Positions 57,694 through 64,000 of a DNA stretch of 64,000 nt are shown piece by piece. The notes under the pieces are model-generated. The model was not told where the DNA came from and searched no databases. It saw only the letters and a program-made list of their open reading frames with translations. Made by a program: the position numbers and the translations under genes. Source of the DNA: Pollenia angustigena (taxonomy: Eukaryota > Arthropoda > Insecta > Diptera > Polleniidae); the NCBI GenBank assembly GCA_930367215.1, contig OV884060.1:175905253-175969252 (forward strand), given 5' to 3'. The stretch's first letter is position 1. Every line of letters begins with the position of its first letter.

Positions 57694-57940
57694 TGACCCG
57701 TCTCTTAGGCTCCCAACTCACAAGTGGTGCAAAATCATGCCTTGAGCGGCCTTTGCCGCGACTTAACGTTTTAACCATATCCACGACGTGATCCCTGAAT
57801 GTATACTTTTTATGAAAGAACTTTTTTGTGAAAAGTACATTTTTGCGAGAGGAGTCATCTTCCTCTTCTTCTCCATTTTCACCTTCTTCTTCCACCACAA
57901 CTTCATCTTCATTTTCCATGTTTAAAACATTATTTATCAT
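57694..57940 (-). CDS. candidate N-terminal coding exon, acidic protein (unrecognised)
   Basis: A minus-strand frame begins M-I-N-N-V-L-N-M-E-N-E-D. It runs through an acidic E/D block (~residues 9-29, mostly GAA and GAG codons) into a basic region with V-V-D-M-V-K-T-L-S-R-G-K-G-R-S-R and W-E-P-K-R-R. It meets a near-consensus donor (CAACC/GTAAGT) at about 57693, after ~82 codons; reading on reaches a stop six codons later. The mixed composition and absence of transposon motifs favour a real exon. No upstream promoter or downstream exon could be tied to it. Lys/Arg clusters after the acidic tract would suit a nuclear or cytoplasmic regulatory N-terminus, but that is speculation. Confidence 0.4.
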
Positions 57941-58119
57941 TCATGCTTCATACTTGAAAAAGATGCATTCGACACATTATTTCATTAGTTTGCTTTCTTC
58001 TCACTCTTTAATACTTAATTCACGGGATGGGGCGGTCATCCTTCATTCATCATCTATACCATTCTCATTTTTCATTCCTCATTCATCAAATCCAAGTCTT
58101 CACTTAACACTCTAAATTA

Positions 58120-58629
58120 ACCAACTTCCTTATTTCTGTCTGGCATCAAATCACTCATTTTGACTATATAAATAATGTATCATTTGCATAGAAGTTATCC
58201 CTCGTTGCAAAAGGAATCTTTTTGAGACGAAAGGGCTCTTTAACAAAAGGCATACCCTCGGAGTTTTCAACCAGCTACGGACTGCCGTAGTAAATTTAGG
58301 AGCTCTGGTTAACCGCGATTTCAAGAGATCTGTAAATTTTGATCTTCGCCAAATTCCAAGTATTGACTGCGTCCGATTTTCCCAGAGGATGTAGCATTAG
58401 AAGTTGAAATATCCTTAAAATGATCCCTACACCCCTGGGGGTGGGATTCAGTTAAGGTGCCAATGACAACTTACTTTTTCTACGCGTGTACAAGCCGACC
58501 TTTGTACCCCTTTTTTATCTAGTTTTAAATACTATGGCAAGTACTGAAGGCAACCTTGAGCACATCTGTAGGAATTTTTACGTACAAAAATTACTGATAT
58601 GTATTTAACACAAGAAACTTTCTATTAAC
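58120..58629. other. non-coding, no element bounded
   Basis: Moderately complex sequence upstream (minus strand) of the 57940 ATG; it could include leader or promoter of the candidate exon. Confidence 0.35.
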
Positions 58630-58746
58630 GGCCAATTTCACCAAGATCATTTAAAACTAACCATTACTGTAAATATCAAAAAATTAATATTGTTAACTGG
58701 CAGTTATAGTGATAGTTAGTTTTACCTGAACTTGTTAAAATTGGCT
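58630..58746. mobile_element. ~117-bp MITE
   Basis: Inverted ends 'ggccaatttcaccaagatca' and, reverse-complemented, 'agccaattttaacaagttca', followed by 'aaaactaac'. Pairing is ~75-80%; no duplication resolved. Confidence 0.6.
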
Positions 58747-58759
58747 GTAAATGAGTTAA

Positions 58760-59943
58760 GCTAAAAAAAACATTTAACATTTTATTTTCCTATTTCCATA
58801 ATTTTTAATTACGAACAAATTGTTTTTCTTATTTAATATTTTTTAATTTCAAATGCACAAGTAGTATTTACTATTTGGTTTGTTTATTTGCTTTTTTTGC
58901 AATATCAAGTTAATTAAAATTTTAATTGTTTTTTATACAATATTTGAGTGTACAATTTTCACAGATAGTTAAAAGTACAAATACTTGTAATAAATGTAAA
59001 ATTATGCGAGTAATAAATAAATAATTTTAAGTAATTGTAGTATTCAATATAAGTATTTGTACACAGTATTTGAACCAAATGTGAAAAAAGGTAAATAAAA
59101 TAACAAAAAATGTTTTTACAAAACAAACAAATTGATATTTAATTAGACTTATTAAGGTACCATGTAATTATTATAACGAAATGCAATATGATATATGAGA
59201 AGTTCCATAGCATAAAATAATAATTCAATTTTAAGCGGATTTTTACTGAATTAAATTCTGCGTAATAAAATAGATTTAAAAGTTATAAGAGGTTTATAAT
59301 TTGCTTGAAATTCAATATCAAAATTATTCAGTTCAAGTCACAACATTTCCAAATCTGTGCAATTAACAAAAAATCGAGATATTAATTATAACATTAATAA
59401 AGAAGCCGTTAAGTGGAAGTGTTGCGTTTTATTATGGAACTCCCTATATGCATTAGAAAACATTTATATCAAAAGTAACTGAAGTTATTTACAAATAATA
59501 AAAAAATATAAAAAGTTCTTCAATGCATTTTAATAAAGTTGGGCAGAAGCAAAAAAAGAATACTAGAAAACATTGGCGCCGACTGCAAAATTATTTTCGC
59601 ATTAAATATAAAATGAAACAGCAATTTGCTAATTCTCTTTAATTTGTATCGTTAAAATTTTTGAAATTAAGAACTGAAAGTCAAATTGTCGCTGAACGTA
59701 AATATAAGAGTTTTCCAAGAAACACTGAAAGAACATACGAATATTGTTGCATATTCCAAAACAGGTAGATACTATTACTTAAAAATGTTTAATACAAATT
59801 TACAGTTTTTTAAAAATTAGCTTAATACTTAATTAGCCACATATACTTTATAATTAAATAATAAAAGTTTGAGAAAGCTTTACAGGTTTAGTTTAAAACA
59901 GGGATTCCCCCAACAAAACAAATGGTTTTTGTCTTTAATGAAT
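58760..59943. other. non-coding AT-rich DNA
   Basis: No coding or paired repeat structure recognised. Confidence 0.4.
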
Positions 59944-59945
59944 TA

Positions 59946-60686
59946 CAGTACTTTTCGTTTATAGTCACTGTGCTTATAGGCACATTAGAGATATAGTCCA
60001 TTTTATCTGTTATTTTGCCGCTATAAGTTAATTTTATATAAAGTGTTAACGTTATAGTCCATTTAGCGATATAAGCATATTTGCCATATATGCCATTTAT
60101 CAATAGTAGTTAAAGGGTAAAGTAAAGCAAATGGCGTTATAGTCACATTGGCAAAATTTACTTAGTTCTTTTTAGTTTTCGAATCAAAGATCCATCCAAA
60201 GAATGAATTAAATCATTTAATTTTTGTCATCAACTCTCTTAAAAATTTGAATACAGCAGTTAGTGGTTACACAGGTAACAACTAATAAACAACAAGTAGA
60301 ATTAAGATTTGAATACATATTGTAAATTTCGATAAGAAAGATTCAATAATAAAAATAAATTATTAAAAAAAAAAAAAAAAAAAAAAAAAATCAACTCTCT
60401 ACTCGTAAAAAATTAGTTTTTGCCGTTGGTATCAGTTATGAAATATCTTGTTATTATTTTAAATTTTATTTTATACAGTATGTAACTCAGTTGTAAAACC
60501 ATAAGCCTGATGTCGGTGTAATTTATATTAATTTTTTATTTCCTTTATTTACATAACTTGATAATATTCGAATTCGGTTATATGCGTCATAGTGGCATAT
60601 ATGTGAATTAGCCTTATAGTCACATTAGCGATATTTTCCACATTATGGTTGCAACTAAAGGATGTGACAATAAGCAAAAAGTATAC
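59946..60686. mobile_element. decayed pogo/mariner-like element, ~0.74 kb
   Basis: Left 'cagtacttttcgtttatagt' preceded by TA. The right end, reverse-complemented, reads 'gtatactttttgcttattgt'. The words 'atagtcacatt' and 'atagtcca' recur inside both ends. The right TA is not preserved. It is interrupted by the LINE insertion at 60240-60390. Confidence 0.55.
60240..60390 (+). mobile_element. severely 5'-truncated Jockey-type LINE insertion with poly(A)
   Basis: The direct duplication TCAACTCTCT lies at 60230-60239 and 60391-60400. The insert ends with an A run (60365-60390) preceded by 'aagaaagattcaataa'. That word and the preceding 'tattgtaa.tttcga.aag' also end the minus-strand Jockey copy at 62025-62838. 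This identifies it as target-primed integration of the same family. Confidence 0.85.
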
Positions 60687-60863
60687 GAAATTTTGAAGGG
60701 TTAAAAAATTGTCATTTATGTTCACTTAGTAATTGAAAAAAACAATGCATATAATTTTTTTTTTTTACTGTTAAATTTTGTGTTTAGCATCATTTGCGAA
60801 AAGTTGTGCTTTAATTTTGAAATTTAATGAAAAGTGAGGAAGACGGAAGGACTCAGCCCAGCA

Positions 60864-61096
60864 GCCGTATTCCGTAATTCGCTAAAGCTAAATCTCAATC
60901 GCTAAAAATCTATAAAGTTGATTTAGCAATTTTTGGCTACAAATGTAATTCAGTAACGTGCATTGCTAAATTTGGCAATGTAATTTGCCGCAATTTTAGC
61001 TTTTAATGTCATCGCTAAAATTTTTTAATTTTGTCTTCTCTAAGGAATTTTAGCGATCGAGATTTAGCTTTAGCTAAGCGATTTACAGAATACGGC
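60864..61096. mobile_element. 233-bp MITE with AGCA duplication
   Basis: Ends 'gccgtattccgtaattcgct' and, reverse-complemented, 'gccgtattctgtaaatcgct', continuing 'agctaaatctc.atcgctaaa'. AGCA at 60860-60863 and 61097-61100. Internal 'gctaaa' words are frequent. Confidence 0.8.
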
Positions 61097-61100
61097 AGCA

Positions 61101-62024
61101 GGTTAGCCCAAAAAATAATGCCTTTAATGATAAATTGGAGCCATTACGCCATTAAGATTGTTTTTAAGCTCGAGAAGAACCAAATAAGAAATCAAAATAA
61201 TGAGGAGCCAAACAGCAATTTAAGCATTTGCAAGCAGCATGGTTTATCCAAAGCAAAAAAATTGGGTTGAGCTGAGAAGACGGAGACGTTCAAACATTAT
61301 TTTGCATCTCCGTGTGCTGAAAGCAAATTACGGCATGCGATATCAACTGTATTGGAAATTTCGATCGATATCGAATGCACAATTCCCCCCTTCCCATCGC
61401 TGCTTGAACGAAGCCAGCAATTCGTATGTGAGCACAGGCCAACTAACAGAATCACACCAAAGCCGAAAATTCTTAGCAAAAAGGTAATGCCCTAGTATTC
61501 GGTTGGATCAGGGAGCAAATTACGACATTCGATACCAATCGAAATTTCTATACAATAAATTCTATTGTGATTTCGACCGGTAACAAGCGCCTTTTAAATC
61601 GGGTCAGACGGTAAAAGGTAACTGCATCGAGCATAATCGATGTACTTTTAAAGCGAGAATTGGTCGAAAGACGCCCGGAATAATTTCTAGTGCGATGCGA
61701 AAAAAAAATGGTAGCAAAGAAAGTTTTTGGTGCTCTTTAATGCGTTTGCGCATTTTTTTAAATTGTCAAGCAAAAAAATTAAAAATATTCTGCCATATCA
61801 TTAATTTCAATCATTGTTCGTCTTCAAATAATTTCAAAAAATAGATGGTAGCTAGCGCCCAGACATGAAGCTGTATTTATGTTTGGAACACTAGAGCAAA
61901 GCATATGGAGTGAGACCAGTCTTCAGCAGCCTTTATTACTTCGAGAAAAATGCATCATAAGAACTTTATTCTTCATAAAAAACCGGTGCTCGTGTTACGG
62001 TCAATGAAAATCGTTGCCCCAATA
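61101..62024. other. unassigned, partly GC-richer region
   Basis: Two overlapping plus-strand ORFs (61031-61270, 61239-61487) begin in or beside the MITE and lack domains. 'gcaaattacg.catgcgata' and 'gcaaattacgacattcgata' (~61323, 61517) are a diverged direct repeat. It may be a decayed retrosequence; not recognised. Confidence 0.35.
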
Positions 62025-62838
62025 TTTTTTTTTTTTTATTGAATCTTTCTTGTCGAAAATTACAATATGTAATAAAAGCTTAATCCTAATTCTTATTTGT
62101 ATTTGTTAGCTATTACCAATGTAACCGTTAATTAATTGCATTCAACTGTCAAAAAAGCCTGCTAGGCTAAAAGTGTCGGATCTTTTCAGCCTCCGGTGAC
62201 CTTCGAACTTTATTAGATCCCGCGCGAGGTAGTTGGGATGGACCATAAGTTTATCTATGTATTTGAGTTAATACTTTTTAATTTCTTCCTGCATGGTAGC
62301 GATGTTAAGATCTCTGTGGATAATGTCATTACGTATATACCATGGGGCGCAGACAATTTGCCGTAATATCCTAGACTGTCTTTTTGTAGCTTCTGGATGT
62401 TTGATGCGCATGCAGTATCCCATAATTGGATGCCATATGTCCATATTGGTTTTAAGATAGACTTGTATAAGAGAACTTTGTTGTCTTAGGATAAGTTTGA
62501 GTTTCGACTGATTAGCCAATGTAGTTAAGCTGCTTTAAGTTTCATAGCCATTATTTTCGCTTCAATATGACGAGACCAGGTTAAGCGTCTATCCATATGA
62601 ATTCCTAAGTACTTAACAAGGTTTTCTACAGTTTCTACAGGTTTTCTACAGGAACAGTGATGTTATTTATTTTTACAACTGGGCACGTTTGTCTTCTGAG
62701 CGTGAAAGACATTCAGCCGGGTTAACCTTTATTTTCCATTTTTCTAGCCAGGCCTCTAGTTCATTGATGTGAGACTGTAAATGCTGCGATGCAACTTTTG
62801 GGTCCTGATTAACACCAATATGATCACTAATGTTTTGT
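62025..62838 (-). pseudogene. Jockey-clade LINE, 5'-truncated 3' part of the RT ORF plus 3' UTR and poly(A)
   Basis: Read on the minus strand in shifting frames: L-E-A-W-L-E-K-W-K-I-K-V-N-P-A-E, Y-L-G-I-H-M-D-R-R-L-T-W-S-R-H-I, V-L-L-Y-K-S-I-L-K-P-I-W-T-Y-G-I-Q-L-W, and I-V-C-A-P-W-Y-I-R-N-D-I-I-H-R-D-L-N. After an in-frame stop at 62268-62270 it reads H-P-N-Y-L-A-R-D-L, ending at 62142. These are the RT thumb and C-terminus of Jockey-type elements. The 5' end is truncated near 62838, just after the catalytic Y-A-D-D region. The A tail is the T run at 62025-62037. It has frameshifts and a nonsense codon, so it is dead. Confidence 0.85.
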
Positions 62839-62849
62839 TAAAAAATTCG

Positions 62850-63012
62850 GAAGACATTTTGAGCCGGGCGTGATGTTTTTTCAACAGGATGGCGCAACGC
62901 CATACTGTGACAATTGACTTTCCTCAATCAAAATTTGGCGATAAGTTAATTTCGAGAAATTGATATGTTTTAATTGGAAAACAATATCATGTGATTTGAT
63001 AGCTCTTGATTA
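62850..63012 (+). pseudogene. transposase fragment (DUF4817 / DDE_3 mariner-like)
   Basis: Frames give M-F-F-Q-Q-D-G-A-T-P-Y (second catalytic aspartate), then T-I-D-F-P-Q-S-K-F-G-D-K-L-I-S-R-N and C-D-L-I-A-L-D-Y-F (third acidic residue region). This is the catalytic segment missing from the 4980 and 22430 copies. It is only ~55 residues long, frameshifted, with no ends. It abuts the Jockey truncation point. Confidence 0.7.
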
Positions 63013-63018
63013 TTTCCT

Positions 63019-63330
63019 CCACTCAAAAGAAAAATCAATCCATCCGTACTCAAATCAATCCAAAGCGGTATAAATAGTGCAGTGAGTATGGATTTTCTTG
63101 ATTCAAGTACCGATTTTCAATCGCGAAATTCTTAACTTATCCATATTCAATCCCAAATTCGTACTTGAAATAAAACGAAAATGGGATTGATTCAAGTAAA
63201 ACTAACATTGAATCAATCTCAAAATGCACTTGATTCAAGAATTATAAAATTGATTTAATCCGAAATCGTTCTAAAAATAATCTGAAATTGAGATTAAGTA
63301 AAACTAAGATTGAATCAACCTCAAAATTTA
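63019..63330. repeat. dispersed 'gattcaagtac' repeat, copy 2
   Basis: Colinear with 52041-52330 from 'actcaaaagaaaaatcaat' to 'gattgaatcaa'. It carries an additional 'gattgattcaagtaaaacta' block absent from copy 1. Confidence 0.7.
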
Positions 63331-63334
63331 TAAA

Positions 63335-64000
63335 ACGGTAGTTTTAGCGTTAAACATCAGTATATAGCAGCTTTAGAAAGAAACGACTGTTTAAAAAGAA
63401 ATCGGCAGTATAAGTATAAGACGCCAAATTTAGCATACAACGGCATTAACTGCATAGACTATCCAAACGATTTCGATAAAAAACTGCAGCCTTATTTTAT
63501 ATAGAAAACAGTTTACTTTTCATGTTAATTTAAGCAAAGAAATTTCAGCAAATAATAAAAAAAACCTCATTGTTTGTCGCCGTAATTCCAGTTTTTGTTT
63601 GAAAATAATGCTGAAATATTTAACAACATGTCCATGATTTTGTCCTTTTCTTTTTAAATTTAAGACGTTTTTTTCTTATAAATTTGATCATTTTAAAACA
63701 TGATTTGAAATGCACAAACAATGACGCGATTTTGAAAAGACACAGCCTAAAAAAAATTTATCATTAAACAAGATACAGTGACATTAACCAAATAAATTTT
63801 ATTTTGAAGTATCTGAAAGGTTGTTTTTTTTTTGGCATTTTATTTCATTTATTTTCTGTGGTTAATTTTTTTTATACAATTTTTTTCTCAAAACTTTGGG
63901 TTTGGTTTTTTGACTTTACTGAGTCAAGGTTAAGAAATTAAAAAAAAAAGAAACTGAAAAACACTCGTATAAGTGTATAAGAGTTTGTGAAGCTGTTGGA
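63335..64000. other. non-coding to window end
   Basis: AT-rich; no ORF, repeat pair or RNA gene recognised. Confidence 0.4.

Noticed and set aside
61031..61487. Two overlapping plus-strand ORFs of ~80 codons
   Set aside because: The first begins inside a MITE and neither shows a domain; possible decayed retrosequence but unsupported.

Overview
This window looks like a transposon-rich, AT-rich stretch of a dipteran nuclear genome, most likely a calyptrate fly (blowfly or house-fly relative). Three things point that way: an ortholog of the Drosophila leucine-rich-repeat proteoglycan gene windpipe at the left edge, insect transposon families of Tc1/mariner, hAT, pogo, Helitron and Jockey type, and dispersed repeats (the 'attcggctgtgccgaat' and 'aacaagtaagaaagtatagtcgg' families) that I associate with calyptrate flies. 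The species assignment is inference. I saw no bacterial-type genes, rRNA, canonical tRNA or CRISPR array.

Layout. 1-1998 (minus strand): 666 uninterrupted codons of windpipe, from its ATG and running off the left edge. The other 62 kb has no gene I can name with confidence and is probably the upstream intergenic or intronic flank of windpipe. There are two tentative host coding segments: a 40-codon minus-strand ORF at 12211-12333, with a promoter-like motif and a possible 62-nt intron upstream, and an acidic minus-strand exon at 57694-57940 ending at a GTAAGT donor.

The flank is a layered transposon deposit. Seven insertions have hAT-like ends and exact 8-bp target-site duplications (TSDs): 6069-7555, 13351-14329, 35384-41422, 37144-38582, 39706-41398, 47353-48921 and 54705-55399. 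Two of them lie inside a third: the 35384-41422 element holds two other hATs, a Helitron-like element and several MITEs. A pogo-like TA element (24023-26894) splits a non-LTR reverse transcriptase and itself carries a ~290-bp-arm hairpin, a ~154-bp tandem array and a MITE. A 2.26-kb element with ~730-bp inverted arms lies at 28402-30663. Transposase or RT remnants are at 4980-5999, 22430-22700 and 62850-63012 (one DDE_3/DUF4817-type mariner family), 37646-37852 (hAT), 44399-44963 (Tc1, DD34E), 23455-27560 (non-LTR RT) and 62025-62838 (Jockey). A 10-bp-TSD, poly(A)-tailed insertion at 60240-60390 matches the 3' end of that same Jockey element.

All transposase and RT reading frames seen are broken, so nothing here appears autonomous. 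Many small elements come as related pairs whose TSDs fix their ends exactly. The nesting gives a relative order of insertions that others can test.
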